A DNA stretch of 64,000 nucleotides from an uncultured bacterium (GCA_949291545.1 CASEWB010000006.1:186001-250000), one strand, 5' to 3'; positions 25,874-34,300 are shown, numbered from the stretch's first letter. Numbers and translations are program-made. The notes: a model not told the origin generated them from the letters alone.

Positions 25874-26773
25874 ATGGATTACAAAACAGAACTAAAAAAC
25901 TTCTTTGGCGAAAACTGTTTGCTGGACGAACCAATGGCGCGGCACACCACTTACCGCACCGGCGGGAACGCCGAAGTGTACGTCTACCCGCAAACACGGG
26001 AAGAATGGAGTTTTGTGCTAAAACTGGCGGAAACGCAAAACATACCGCTGCGCATCATTGGGTTTGGTTCCAACATTTTGGTCAGCGGCAGCGGCATCGG
26101 CGGGATTACCTGCTCCACCAAACGCATGAACCATGTAAGCGTGGATGGGGAACACGTCAAGGCCGAAGCGGGCGCCGCGCTGGATAAAGCCTGCGAGCTG
26201 GCTTGCGAGGCAGGATTAGCAGGGATAGAAAAATTGTCCGGCATTCCGGGCAGTGTAGGCGGGGCCGTGTTTATGAACGCGGGGGCCTTCGGGCAGGAAA
26301 CTTTCGACTGTCTGGAATATTTTGACGTTATCGACCGCGAAGGCCGCCCAGCCACTTTACTCAAAGAAGAAGTAAAATACGCTTACCGAAAAGTGGAAGG
26401 AATACAGGATTTTATTATTCTTTCCGCCGGGTTTAAACTGCAAAAAGGCGATTTTACCCAACTGATTGAAACCCGCAACACGGTGTTGCATAAACGTTTG
26501 GAAAAACAGCCGCTGGATTACCCGTCCGCCGGAAGCGTTTTCAAACGTCCGGCCAACGACTATGCCTCCCGCCTGATTGACGACACCGGCCTGCGCGGCC
26601 TGTCCGTAGGCGGAGCCAAAGTATCGGAAAAACACGCCGGGTTTATTATCAATTTCAACCACGCCACCCCGCAGGACATTAAAACATTAATGGACCAAGT
26701 GCGCGAAAAAGTAAAAGAAAAACACGGGGTGGAATTGGAATTGGAACAAATTTTGTGGGGAAATTTTAACTAA
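25874..26773 (+). CDS. murB: UDP-N-acetylenolpyruvoylglucosamine reductase
   Basis: 299 residues. FAD-binding and catalytic motifs are TYRTGGNAEV, GFGSNILVSGSG, GIPGSVGGAVFMNAGA and SAGSVFKRP (catalytic Ser), with the Glu-containing KHAGFIINF region after it. It reduces UDP-GlcNAc-enolpyruvate to UDP-MurNAc with NADPH, the second committed step of peptidoglycan synthesis. Length and layout suggest the shorter (type II-like) MurB. It lies 14 bp behind the barrel-like gene. Confidence 0.95.
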   Translation: MDYKTELKNFFGENCLLDEPMARHTTYRTGGNAEVYVYPQTREEWSFVLKLAETQNIPLRIIGFGSNILVSGSGIGGITCSTKRMNHVSVDGEHVKAEAGAALDKACELACEAGLAGIEKLSGIPGSVGGAVFMNAGAFGQETFDCLEYFDVIDREGRPATLLKEEVKYAYRKVEGIQDFIILSAGFKLQKGDFTQLIETRNTVLHKRLEKQPLDYPSAGSVFKRPANDYASRLIDDTGLRGLSVGGAKVSEKHAGFIINFNHATPQDIKTLMDQVREKVKEKHGVELELEQILWGNFN

Positions 26774-26806
26774 TTTCCCTATACAAAATGCTTCGTTTAA
26801 AATTTA

Positions 26807-26836
26807 TTGACGCGGCACTCAAAATTAAGTTAAAAT
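26807..26836 (+). promoter_or_regulatory. Promoter of tRNA-Asp
   Basis: TTGACG, 18 bp, TAAAAT, about 22 bp before the mature tRNA start. Confidence 0.6.
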
Positions 26837-26858
26837 ATATAGGTAGTCAGAAATAAAT

Positions 26859-26936
26859 GGAGTCGTGGTGTAGCCTGGTTAACACGCTGCCCTGTCAAGG
26901 CAGAGACCGCGAGTTCGAATCTCGTCGACTCCGCCA
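26859..26936 (+). tRNA. tRNA-Asp (anticodon GTC)
   Basis: Acceptor stem GGAGTCG pairs with CGACTCC, followed by discriminator G and an encoded CCA. The anticodon arm is CTGCC-CTGTCAA-GGCAG, giving GTC at 26894-26896, and the T-arm has GTTCGAATC. This GUN anticodon is a queuosine target, consistent with queH elsewhere in the window. A terminator follows directly. Confidence 0.96.
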
Positions 26937-26948
26937 TTTGAAAAAATA

Positions 26949-26972
26949 CCCGCCGAAAGGCGGGATTTTTTT
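26949..26972 (+). terminator. Terminator of tRNA-Asp
   Basis: CCCGCC, GAAA loop, GGCGGG, then seven T after one A. Confidence 0.9.
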
Positions 26973-27025
26973 ATCGTTTTTAGACGCTCCTTTGGCCACC
27001 AGGCAAGCGGGCGCTTTATCCCTTA

Positions 27026-27055
27026 CAAAAATCCCCGCCTTATAAAAGCGGGGAT
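27026..27055 (-). terminator. Terminator after the dCMP deaminase gene
   Basis: ATCCCCGC, 9-nt loop, GCGGGGAT, then T-run in minus-strand reading. Confidence 0.8.
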
Positions 27056-27071
27056 TTAGAAAACCAGTGTA

Positions 27072-27560
27072 CTAATAGCCGCGCTGGCCGGATAACGATT
27101 CGTCGTTTTCAATCCAATCCTGCACGTTAATTTCGCGGTAAGTGTCGTGCGTGTCGCGCACAACCACATTTTTAATGCCGGCGTTAATAATCATACGCTT
27201 GCACATAGAACAGCTGTTGGAATTTTGGATATACTCGTTGGTGGCTACTTCCCGCCCGGACAGATACAGCGTAGCGCCTAACATTTTATCGCGCGGCGCG
27301 CTGATAATGGCATTGGCTTCGGCGTGTACGCTGCGGCACAGTTCATAACGTTCCCCGCGGGGAATATTCAATTGCTGGCGGATACAATAGCCTAAATCGC
27401 TGCAGTTTTTGCGCCCACGCGGCGCCCCCACATAACCGGTGGAGATTACTTCGTCATTCTTTACAATCACCGCCCCATAGCGGCGGCGCAAGCAAGTGCC
27501 GCGTTGGGACACTACGTCCGCCAAATCCAAGTAATAGTTTGTTTTGTCGCGTCTTGCCAT
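27072..27560 (-). CDS. dCMP deaminase-type zinc deaminase (ComEB-like)
   Basis: 162 residues. Zinc site: HAEANAI (His and catalytic Glu) and SCSMCKRM (two Cys), with CLRRRYGAVIVKN before them, as in deoxycytidylate deaminases. It converts dCMP to dUMP for dTTP synthesis. An extra Cys/His-bearing insert (CSDLGYCIRQQ) is seen in many bacterial dCMP deaminases. The start is set by GGGAGGAAC 4 nt before the ATG. An upstream in-frame start lacks such a site. Confidence 0.9.
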   Translation of the reverse strand: MARRDKTNYYLDLADVVSQRGTCLRRRYGAVIVKNDEVISTGYVGAPRGRKNCSDLGYCIRQQLNIPRGERYELCRSVHAEANAIISAPRDKMLGATLYLSGREVATNEYIQNSNSCSMCKRMIINAGIKNVVVRDTHDTYREINVQDWIENDESLSGQRGY

Positions 27561-27713
27561 AAAGTTCCTCCCTGCCGCGCAGCACCGCCGCCACGGGAAC
27601 CGGTCCACGGCGAAAGCTAAAATATTCTATATATTATAAACAAAACCGCCCCGCCGTGCAATCGCCCGCCGAACTAACCCAAAACCGACCGTCGGCAGGA
27701 TTTCCCAAAAAGA

Positions 27714-27725
27714 TATAATGTAATT
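27714..27725 (+). promoter_or_regulatory. Leaderless-type -10 for the BamA-like gene
   Basis: TATAAT, 6 nt, ATG; no ribosome site. Confidence 0.55.
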
Positions 27726-29033
27726 ATGAAGAAAGCGTTCATTCTCTTATGTTGCTGGGGCTGGGCCGCTGCAACGGCGCAAACCACACCCGGCATCGTG
27801 GGAGAGGTGCATGCCTCCGCCACCCGCATGAGCGCCGCCACTTTGCAAAAACGCTTTTTATTAAAACCCGGGGACCTGTTCACCCCCACCCGCTACGAAC
27901 AAGCGCAAGACGATTTGCACGATTTGCGCGTATTTAAAAAATTAGACTTTTCCACCCGTGAGCAAAAGGGCAAAACCGATATTTTTATTGACGCGCAGGA
28001 CGGTTACTACATTTTTCCGCTGGCATTTGCCGCGGGCGGCAAAAAAAGCGCGGCGGCACTTTCCCTGGCGGCGGGGAACTTGTTTAAACAAGGGGAAAGT
28101 TCTTTCTTTTTTGTAGGCGGAAGTGCAGACGGCATCAGCACGATGGCCGGCGTTACTATCGGGCAGGATTTTTTCTCTTTAAACTACACAAAACTCAACT
28201 TCGACCAACGTTTTTATCAAAACGGCTGGAGCAACACCTTTGGCGTGTTTTCCACTACGGACGACGAGGACGAATACGCCTCCCGCCTGTTGGACCAAGT
28301 GCACACCCGGCAGGAAAAAATCACCCTCACTTATATGCGCCGTCTTTCTCGCACCGTGCGTGCCTTTATCCGGCCGGAATATGTGCGCTATACTTACGCA
28401 CAAAACCGGTTTGACGGCGGGAACCACAACCAAGTAACCCTCGGCCTGCGCCTGACGGACGACCGCCGCAAAGGGGCCAATATGGGGGCTTTATCCGGCT
28501 ATGGTTTGACAGACAAAAAGAAAAGCTTGCAAAATTTACCCCGCGCGCGCCAAGGGTATGCGGCCCATGTTTTCTATACGGGCAGCGGCAGCTGGACCGG
28601 CAGCGATTACGCTATTTCCAAATTGGGAGCAGAAGGCGCCTGGGTGCTGGAACTGAAAAACCGGCATATGCTGGTAGCGGAATTGAAAGCACAAGACGCC
28701 TTTCATTCCCCTTTTAGCGATGAAATTACTTCCACTGATTTACTAAGCGGTATGGGCCGCTACGACCGCCAGCTGCGCGGCACCCGCGGGGCGGGAGGAG
28801 CCGTATCCTTTATCTATTACATACTGCGCAACGAAACAGGCCTTTTGTCCGCCGCGCCGTTTTACGAAATTGCTTACGTCTACACCGGCGGACGCTACCG
28901 CCCCCACAGCGGGGCAGGGGCTACCGTTTCCTACAAGCTGTGGCGGTTTCCGTTTCCGTTTGGCATAAATTATACCCACAACCTGCAGGACGGGAGTAAC
29001 CAGGTGGGTTTTGTTTTTGGCGGCAAGTTTTAA
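27726..29033 (+). CDS. BamA/Omp85-like outer membrane protein with one POTRA-like domain
   Basis: 435 residues: signal peptide (to about residue 19), a POTRA-like segment (about 22-100; RMSAATLQKRFLLKPGDLFT then YEQAQDDLHDLRVFKKLDF), then a long beta-rich barrel ending in Phe (VGFVFGGKF). The barrel contains DRQLRGTRG, which resembles the loop-6 (V/I)RG(F/Y)RG motif of the Omp85 superfamily. Much shorter than BamA (about 800 residues), so a dedicated secretion or insertion role rather than the essential machine is likely. Transcribed alone. Confidence 0.72.
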   Translation: MKKAFILLCCWGWAAATAQTTPGIVGEVHASATRMSAATLQKRFLLKPGDLFTPTRYEQAQDDLHDLRVFKKLDFSTREQKGKTDIFIDAQDGYYIFPLAFAAGGKKSAAALSLAAGNLFKQGESSFFFVGGSADGISTMAGVTIGQDFFSLNYTKLNFDQRFYQNGWSNTFGVFSTTDDEDEYASRLLDQVHTRQEKITLTYMRRLSRTVRAFIRPEYVRYTYAQNRFDGGNHNQVTLGLRLTDDRRKGANMGALSGYGLTDKKKSLQNLPRARQGYAAHVFYTGSGSWTGSDYAISKLGAEGAWVLELKNRHMLVAELKAQDAFHSPFSDEITSTDLLSGMGRYDRQLRGTRGAGGAVSFIYYILRNETGLLSAAPFYEIAYVYTGGRYRPHSGAGATVSYKLWRFPFPFGINYTHNLQDGSNQVGFVFGGKF

Positions 29034-29036
29034 GCT

Positions 29037-30254
29037 TTATTCTTCCACCGGGTAAGGGTGGTAGGTGCGGCCTTCTTTTACGATCCCTTGCGGGGTTTTC
29101 CTATCGGGGCAGACCAGGCGTTCTTCCGTATCTTCCCAACGCCGGAAAGGCGTAGCGTAAAGCACGGTGCGGCGCTGGTCAAAAAGGGCCAGCCAATCTT
29201 CCAGCTCCACCGGGTTATCAAATAAAAATTTGTCCAACACCACCGGGGTATATTCCCGCCCGCGGTTCACAATAATCAAAACAGCTTCGTGATAGTACCA
29301 CTCCGGATATTTAGTGCCGGAAGGAGCATAAAACCCTTTTCCGCCGGCGGCCTGAAGCACCCCCCCGCCCTGCGGCCGCATATGCAGTTGGTACACGCGC
29401 GAAATACCTTTTGCCGTACTGGAATGAGCCGCCAGCTGTTCGCACAAACAGCTTCCGGTTACATACGCACTGGCCGCGCATTCTTTGGCAGCCGGGCGGT
29501 ACAAATATTCCCGCAGGCTGCGGTTGTTGCCGCGGGCGGTCATTTTATCGGCGGCCGACAAGTCCGCCTTGTTCACTTGGTACAGCACCACTTTGCGCGC
29601 AATTTCTTGTTGGGCCAAACGCTGCAGCTTGGTCAAACGGGCCGCTTCTTGGTTTTTTAAAGAAGACTTCCATTGCGGGTCGTCCAACCGGTATCCGGCC
29701 CGGCCTTTTCCATCCGCGCTGGAAGCCAATATCCGCAAAAAATTCAATTCCACCGAATCGTTTTGCACATCGCTTTCCCGGTAAACCGGCAAATGCGCTT
29801 TGCTAAAAAAGAGCTTCAACCAGTTTTTGATTTCGGATTTATGTTTTTGATAAAACGCCGGGGCCTTGCGCACGTCAAAAGCGCCAGGCAGGCGCTCCAA
29901 TCCGTCCAACACGCCTAACTGGTTCACCGTCAGCCGGCCCTGGGGCAGCTGCCCGTACGCCGCGGACGAAATATACATTTGGTACAGATAAAAAGCAATG
30001 GCGCGCTCTTGGTCTTTATCGGAAAAAGCACGCAAAAACTGCTCCCAAAAACCTTCCCGCTGGGCCACTTGGTCCGACGGAAAATAAAAACGCATACGAT
30101 ACAGGCGGTTCATGCCCGGGTTTTCCCGCACGGAGGGAATTTTTTGTATTGCGGCGGAAAGCTGCGTCATAAAAGGCGACATTCCCCCCCACGCCCCCGA
30201 AAGGCCGATGGTTAAAAATAAAAGAAAGGTAACCGCTCTTGCCAAATGTTTCAT
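29037..30254 (-). CDS. Exported protein-glutaminase-like cysteine hydrolase
   Basis: 405 residues with a signal peptide to about residue 22. The C-terminal third resembles bacterial protein glutaminase: a Cys cluster (TGSCLCEQLAAH, about residue 266), then EWYYHEAVLIIVNRG with a candidate catalytic His, then VVLDKFLFDNPVELEDW with a candidate Asp. This Cys-His-Asp order and the YH.A.L/D..LF pattern match that family as I recall it. The N-terminal 200 residues are helical and may be a prodomain. If correct, it deamidates glutamines in extracellular or host proteins. I chose the ATG 6 nt after TATACT, which fits the promoter and the signal peptide; an upstream in-frame ATG lies upstream of the -10. 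Confidence 0.55.
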   Translation of the reverse strand: MKHLARAVTFLLFLTIGLSGAWGGMSPFMTQLSAAIQKIPSVRENPGMNRLYRMRFYFPSDQVAQREGFWEQFLRAFSDKDQERAIAFYLYQMYISSAAYGQLPQGRLTVNQLGVLDGLERLPGAFDVRKAPAFYQKHKSEIKNWLKLFFSKAHLPVYRESDVQNDSVELNFLRILASSADGKGRAGYRLDDPQWKSSLKNQEAARLTKLQRLAQQEIARKVVLYQVNKADLSAADKMTARGNNRSLREYLYRPAAKECAASAYVTGSCLCEQLAAHSSTAKGISRVYQLHMRPQGGGVLQAAGGKGFYAPSGTKYPEWYYHEAVLIIVNRGREYTPVVLDKFLFDNPVELEDWLALFDQRRTVLYATPFRRWEDTEERLVCPDRKTPQGIVKEGRTYHPYPVEE

Positions 30255-30260
30255 ATAGAA

Positions 30261-30326
30261 AGTATAAAAAAATATCTTTTTAACAAACAGGGCCAAAAGG
30301 CCCGGGCAGGGCGTTCCAAAAGGCCT
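30261..30326 (-). promoter_or_regulatory. Two palindromic boxes plus leaderless promoter of the glutaminase-like gene
   Basis: Boxes GGGCCAAAAGGCCC (centre 30296.5) and TTCCAAAAGGCCT (centre 30319.5) are 23 bp apart. On the minus strand, the -35 TGTTTG (30289-30284) begins 7.5 bp from the proximal centre, followed by 17 bp, the -10 TATACT (30266-30261), 6 nt and the ATG. The boxes also lie upstream of divergent hppA. Confidence 0.75.
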
Positions 30327-30404
30327 AGGACTTATGCTAATTTACGGCGGATTTTTATTATAATATAGGGGACGTTTGACCATTATCGTAAAGGAGATTG
30401 CCAC

Positions 30405-32768
30405 ATGTGGTATGGAATTGCCTCCCTAAGACCATTTGAACAATATGCGCTGTTTGGCGTATTATTCATTGCGGTGTTAGGGCTTTTATATGCGCTGTTC
30501 CTGCGCAAGCAGGTTATCAGCGAAGACGCCGGCACCCCCGAAATGCAAAAAGTATGGGGCGCTATCCGGGAAGGCGCAAACGCCTATCTCAAAAGACAGT
30601 TAAAAACCATTCTGCCGTTAATTGGTTTATTAACGGTGTGTTTGTTCCTGTCGGTATATATTGTGCCGGTATCGCAGGATTCTATGGAACGCTTTGCCGG
30701 GTTAAGCCCCGAAAAAGTAAAACTGATTGCCGCCTTTGGCCGCGCGGGAGCGTTCATTTTAGGGGCGGTATTCTCGCTGTTAGTGGGGCAGCTGGGTATG
30801 CGTATTGCGGTGGACGCCAACGTGCGCGTGGCGGCAGCTTCCAAACGCAGCTTTGGTGATGCCCTGCGCATTGCCTACCGCGCCGGCACCGTAACCGGTA
30901 TGCTGACGGACGGTTTGGGCCTGTTGGGCGGAACGGTTATCTTTATCATTTTTGGTATTGCCGCGCCGGATGCTTTGTTAGGGTTTGGTTTCGGCGGCAC
31001 GCTTTTGGCGCTTTTTATGCGCGTAGGCGGCGGCATTTACACCAAAGCGGCTGACGTAGGGGCCGACCTCGTAGGGAAAGTAGAAGCCGGTATTCCGGAA
31101 GACGACCCGCGCAACCCCGCCGTGGTAGCCGACTTGGTAGGCGACAACGTGGGCGACTGCGCCGGTATGGCGGCGGATATTTTTGAATCCTACGAAGTAA
31201 CCATCGTGTCGGGCTTAATTTTGGGTATCGGCTTGTGGCGCATTACCGGCCACCACGAATGGATTGTCTATCCGCTCTTGGTGCGCGGTATTGGTGTGCT
31301 GTGCTCCATCATTGGTACCTACGCGGTGAAAGATTCCAAACGCACCGCGGGCAACGCAATGAAAGCTATTTTTAAAGGGTACAGTATTTCTGCGGCCATT
31401 TCCGTCATTATCTTTGGCGTACTGGCCTATTATTATATGGCTACCGTGCCCGGCGGCTGGTGGAGGCCGTTTGCCGCTACCACCATTGGTATTTTGCTGG
31501 CGATTATTATCGACCGCCTGACCGAATACTTTACCGGCACGGAAAACAAACCCGTGCAGGAAATTAAAAAATCCACGGCCACCGGCTCGGCTACGACCAT
31601 TCTGTCGGGCATTGCCGTTGGGTTTGAATCGGCCGTGTGGACTACGCTTGTGATTGCGGCGTCCATTTTCTGCTCGGTCGTCATCTTCGGCACGATTGAC
31701 GGTCTGTCCCCCGCGGATAAATTTAACTTTATCCTCTACGGCGTGGCAATGACCGGTATCGGTATGCTGACGCTGACGGGCAACAATGTGGCGATGGACT
31801 CTTTCGGCCCGATTGCCGATAACGCCAACGGCATTGGGGAAATGTCTTGGCACGGCCAAAACGACGAAGAAACCAAAAAAGCCCGCCAAATTATGGCCGA
31901 CTTGGACGGCGTGGGCAACACCACCAAAGCCATCACCAAAGGGGTGGCGATTGGTTCTGCCGTGATTGCGGCCGTGTCGCTGTTTGCGTCCTATATGGTG
32001 GACGTAAGCAACGTACAGCGCCTGCTCAACGACGCGTGGGCCGCCGCCGGCGAAGACAAAATGCTGACGCTTTTATCCCAGGTAGGGATTGTAGTGTCCA
32101 ACCCCGTCGTGTTTGTGGGGATGCTGATTGGCGGCGCCTTGCCGTGGCTGTTCTCGTCGTTTGCGATTAACGCCGTCAGCCGCGCGGCTGCGCTTATCGT
32201 GCAGGAAGTACGCCGGCAGTTTAAAGGCGGCGTGCTGGAAGGCAAAGCCCAGCCCGATTATACCCGCGCGGTGAACATTTCCACCATTGCGGCCCAAAAA
32301 GAACTGATTATTTTGGCCCTGTTGGGGATTGTTTCCCCCGTGGTGGTGGGGCTTGCCTTTGGCGTGGAAGCCTTGGGCGGCTTCCTGGCGGGGATTATCG
32401 TTTCCGGCCAGCTCCTGGCGGTGTTTATGTCCAACGCCGGCGGCGCGTGGGATAACGCCAAAAAAGTGGTGGAAGACGAACCCTCCGACATTGCCGCCAA
32501 CACCGGCAAAGGGTCCGAACGCCACAAAGCCAGCGTGGTGGGCGACACCGTGGGCGACCCGTTAAAAGATACGGCCGGCCCGGCAGTGAACCCGCTGATT
32601 AAAGTGGTCAATATGGTGGCCGTCATTGTGGCGCCTATCATTGTGAACTACCACAACGACTTTACCCCGTTGGGTAAAATCGGTTGGGTGATTGTTATCG
32701 TGTTGTTGGCGGTACTGAGCTGGGCGATTTTATCCAGCAAAAAACCGGCCCAGCAGCTGGATAAATAA
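30405..32768 (+). CDS. hppA: Membrane-bound proton-pumping pyrophosphatase, K+-independent type
   Basis: 787 residues with about 16 membrane helices. Pyrophosphate-binding motifs are GADLVGKVEAGIPEDDPRN, ADLVGDNVGDCAGMAAD and the C-terminal GDTVGDPLKDTAGPA. It hydrolyses pyrophosphate to pump H+ (or Na+). Lys508 in GNTTKAITKG occupies the position where K+-dependent enzymes have Ala, with Thr three residues on, the signature of K+-independent H+ pumps. AAAGGAG precedes the start and TATAAT (30359-30364) is the likely -10. The enzyme conserves energy from biosynthetic PPi, useful in a fermenter. Confidence 0.95.
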   Translation: MWYGIASLRPFEQYALFGVLFIAVLGLLYALFLRKQVISEDAGTPEMQKVWGAIREGANAYLKRQLKTILPLIGLLTVCLFLSVYIVPVSQDSMERFAGLSPEKVKLIAAFGRAGAFILGAVFSLLVGQLGMRIAVDANVRVAAASKRSFGDALRIAYRAGTVTGMLTDGLGLLGGTVIFIIFGIAAPDALLGFGFGGTLLALFMRVGGGIYTKAADVGADLVGKVEAGIPEDDPRNPAVVADLVGDNVGDCAGMAADIFESYEVTIVSGLILGIGLWRITGHHEWIVYPLLVRGIGVLCSIIGTYAVKDSKRTAGNAMKAIFKGYSISAAISVIIFGVLAYYYMATVPGGWWRPFAATTIGILLAIIIDRLTEYFTGTENKPVQEIKKSTATGSATTILSGIAVGFESAVWTTLVIAASIFCSVVIFGTIDGLSPADKFNFILYGVAMTGIGMLTLTGNNVAMDSFGPIADNANGIGEMSWHGQNDEETKKARQIMADLDGVGNTTKAITKGVAIGSAVIAAVSLFASYMVDVSNVQRLLNDAWAAAGEDKMLTLLSQVGIVVSNPVVFVGMLIGGALPWLFSSFAINAVSRAAALIVQEVRRQFKGGVLEGKAQPDYTRAVNISTIAAQKELIILALLGIVSPVVVGLAFGVEALGGFLAGIIVSGQLLAVFMSNAGGAWDNAKKVVEDEPSDIAANTGKGSERHKASVVGDTVGDPLKDTAGPAVNPLIKVVNMVAVIVAPIIVNYHNDFTPLGKIGWVIVIVLLAVLSWAILSSKKPAQQLDK

Positions 32769-32784
32769 AGTTGTTTTTACAACA

Positions 32785-32821
32785 AAAAAGACCCCCCGCT
32801 TCCAACGAAGCGGGGGTTTTC
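32785..32821. terminator. Bidirectional terminator
   Basis: CCCCCGCT, 8-nt loop, AGCGGGGG, with A-run and T-run flanks; between hppA and the convergent pilin gene. Confidence 0.88.
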
Positions 32822-33296
32822 TAAAATTGGGTGTTGGTTAACATATCACAGCTTTCAAAACCACATACACTTTTACATAATTTTTTTCCAAAATCAGTCT
32901 GCCCCACACAAACCTGCACTTCGCTGCCATCATCCTCGGGAAACCAATCAATAAAATAATCAGCTGTTTCCTCAATACACGGTTTTCTCATCACAATAAA
33001 ACCTACCCAACTTGGGTCATAACAAAAATTTTTGCTGGACGCCCCTCCTGCACCGCCAAGCCCCCCTGTTGTATAGATTTCCAATCCTGTATCTTCATAG
33101 AGAGTGTCAATAGTCTCTTCCCCCCAGCCAACTGTGTGATTTTATGGTTTTCTTTAATCTTTTTTAACATTACATTCACTTCGGCTAACCGGCTTTTTTC
33201 CACCGCTATTTGATACTTTGGCAACGCCACCGCCGCCAAAATACCGATAATTAGGACGACAACGAGCAATTCTATCAAAGAAAAACCCTTTTTCAT
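32821..33296 (-). pseudogene. Type IV pilin-like gene with a one-base frameshift in a G-run
   Basis: The first frame gives a prepilin start (KKGF, then SLIELLVVVLIIGILAAVAL, cleavage after Gly, Glu+5) and a helix to about residue 58. It then drifts out of frame at a run of six G (minus strand; 33125-33120). The other frame continues with EETIDTLYED and a pilin-like C-terminus containing CYDP, QVCVGQ and KKLCKSVCGFESC, which resembles the pilin at 61.8 kb. One extra G would join them into a protein of about 158 residues. The promoter and ribosome site (AAGGAG) look intact. It may be a recent pseudogene, a phase-variable gene or a sequencing error. Confidence 0.75.
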
Positions 33297-33334
33297 AAAA
33301 ACTCCTTAGGAAGTTGATTTAAAGGCCTAACTAC

Positions 33335-33363
33335 AGTCTAATAAGTAACAGCCCAAAAATCAA
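33335..33363 (-). promoter_or_regulatory. Promoter of the frameshifted pilin gene
   Basis: Minus-strand TTGATT, 17 bp, TAGACT; the leader is about 30 nt and ends in AAGGAG. Confidence 0.55.
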
Positions 33364-33430
33364 TGCTAGGCCCAGTGTATCAAAAAAAAAAAACAAGTCA
33401 ACCCCCTTGCCGGGGGCAGGCACTCTATAC

Positions 33431-33487
33431 CCGCTAACGCGACTAGTTTAAGCCACACTGTTCCGATATACCGCACCCTCACGCAAC
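33431..33487. repeat. Diverged direct repeat, copy 1
   Basis: 57 bp sharing the core ACTGTTCCGATAT and most flanking positions with copy 2, starting 183 bp away; about four of five positions match by eye, with two 1-bp gaps. Confidence 0.6.
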
Positions 33488-33613
33488 AGCCTTCCAGACC
33501 GCGGAGCTCTGCCTCGGACAGGGTCTCACTCAATACGGCACTCACACAATAAGGGAACAAAAAACAGTGTACATTCCCGTCAAGGTCCGCGGCTGGCCTC
33601 CCCACTCCTTTCC

Positions 33614-33670
33614 CCGTTAGCACGACTAATGGAGCCATACTGTTCCGATATTGCCGCGCCCTAACGCGAC
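33614..33670. repeat. Diverged direct repeat, copy 2
   Basis: Same orientation as copy 1; it shares CGACTA, AGCCA, ACTGTTCCGATAT and the CCGC.CCCT.ACGC.AC end. Confidence 0.6.
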
Positions 33671-33777
33671 CACTACGAACGGGTATAAAATCCCCGTTGC
33701 CGCGGCTGCATTTGGGGCTATCCTTTCCGCCAAGCCGCGCACGAACAAAATCACCCCCGCCGGGGAGCTTCTGCAAA

Positions 33778-33810
33778 CAAAAAGCCGCCTGGGACACAAC
33801 CCGGGCGGCT
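33778..33810 (-). terminator. Terminator after the small lipoprotein gene
   Basis: AGCCGCC-CGGG...CCCA-GGCGGCT with a T-rich tail in minus-strand reading. Confidence 0.8.
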
Positions 33811-33829
33811 AAAAGGACAACTCTTCCTG

Positions 33830-34228
33830 TTAATTTGGGCACTGGTACACCAAGGCCCCGTATTCCACATTATTAATGTAAAAAGATTGGGAATAATCGG
33901 TATCCAAGGTGGGGTTCTGCCAGCTTTGTGTGCGGACCCACACGGTATTGCCGCCCATCTGCTGAGCGCTGGACACCAGCCCCTGACGAATGGTTTCATT
34001 TAAATCTAGGATAGACTGGGGCAACCCAGATGCATCGGGGTTTGTGTCCCCCAATACGGCCCCTTTAAATTGGCAATCCACCGCCGGCTTTTGCGCCACC
34101 AGCCGGACATTATCCACCTGCACGCCGTCCGTCGGCACCAGCGGGGCCTGTGCTTGCTGCCACAGTGCACACCCGCTAAGCCAACACAGCCCCATACACG
34201 CCAACCACCCTCTTTTTGCTAAAGACAT
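33830..34228 (-). CDS. Small lipoprotein (DUF4156-like)
   Basis: 132 residues. The lipobox LSGC puts the acylated Cys at residue 20. The mature part has VDNVRLVAQKPAVDCQFKG, GDTNPD and SAQQMGGNTVWVRTQ, a pattern like DUF4156/RcsF-type small envelope lipoproteins (two Cys plus a GGNTV block). It probably sits in the outer membrane. A ribosome site (GGGGGACAAGG) precedes the start. No partner gene in the neighbourhood suggests a role. Confidence 0.72.
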   Translation of the reverse strand: MSLAKRGWLACMGLCWLSGCALWQQAQAPLVPTDGVQVDNVRLVAQKPAVDCQFKGAVLGDTNPDASGLPQSILDLNETIRQGLVSSAQQMGGNTVWVRTQSWQNPTLDTDYSQSFYINNVEYGALVYQCPN

Positions 34229-34287
34229 ACCTTGTCCCCCTTTATAAAAGATGGGTAAATTATAGCAAACTCCTTTTTGCTTTTTGC

Positions 34288-34300
34288 TATGATATCTTAT
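34288..34300 (+). promoter_or_regulatory. Leaderless-type -10 for the 34.3-kb membrane-protein gene
   Basis: TATGAT, 7 nt, ATG; no ribosome site. Confidence 0.45.

Larger units (their letters stand above)
33364..33777. other. Gene-free stretch between the pilin gene and a lipoprotein gene
   Basis: No convincing gene on either strand. It starts with a 12-A run and a small CCCCCTTGCCGGGGG hairpin, and holds two diverged copies of a 57-bp sequence (listed separately). A 158-codon minus-strand frame crosses it but also runs through a terminator and has no ribosome site. Composition is like the surroundings. It may be a decayed gene or a member of a dispersed repeat family. Confidence 0.5.

Noticed and set aside
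31215..31889. 224-codon frame antisense to hppA
   Set aside because: Shadow with biased composition in a conserved membrane enzyme gene.
33431..33670. CRISPR-like repeats
   Set aside because: Only two diverged copies, 57 bp long and 183 bp apart; no regular spacers and no cas genes.
33366..33842. 158-codon minus-strand frame across the gene-free stretch
   Set aside because: No ribosome site, runs through the lipoprotein terminator and into that gene, and its composition is dominated by the diverged repeat; no resemblance to any family.
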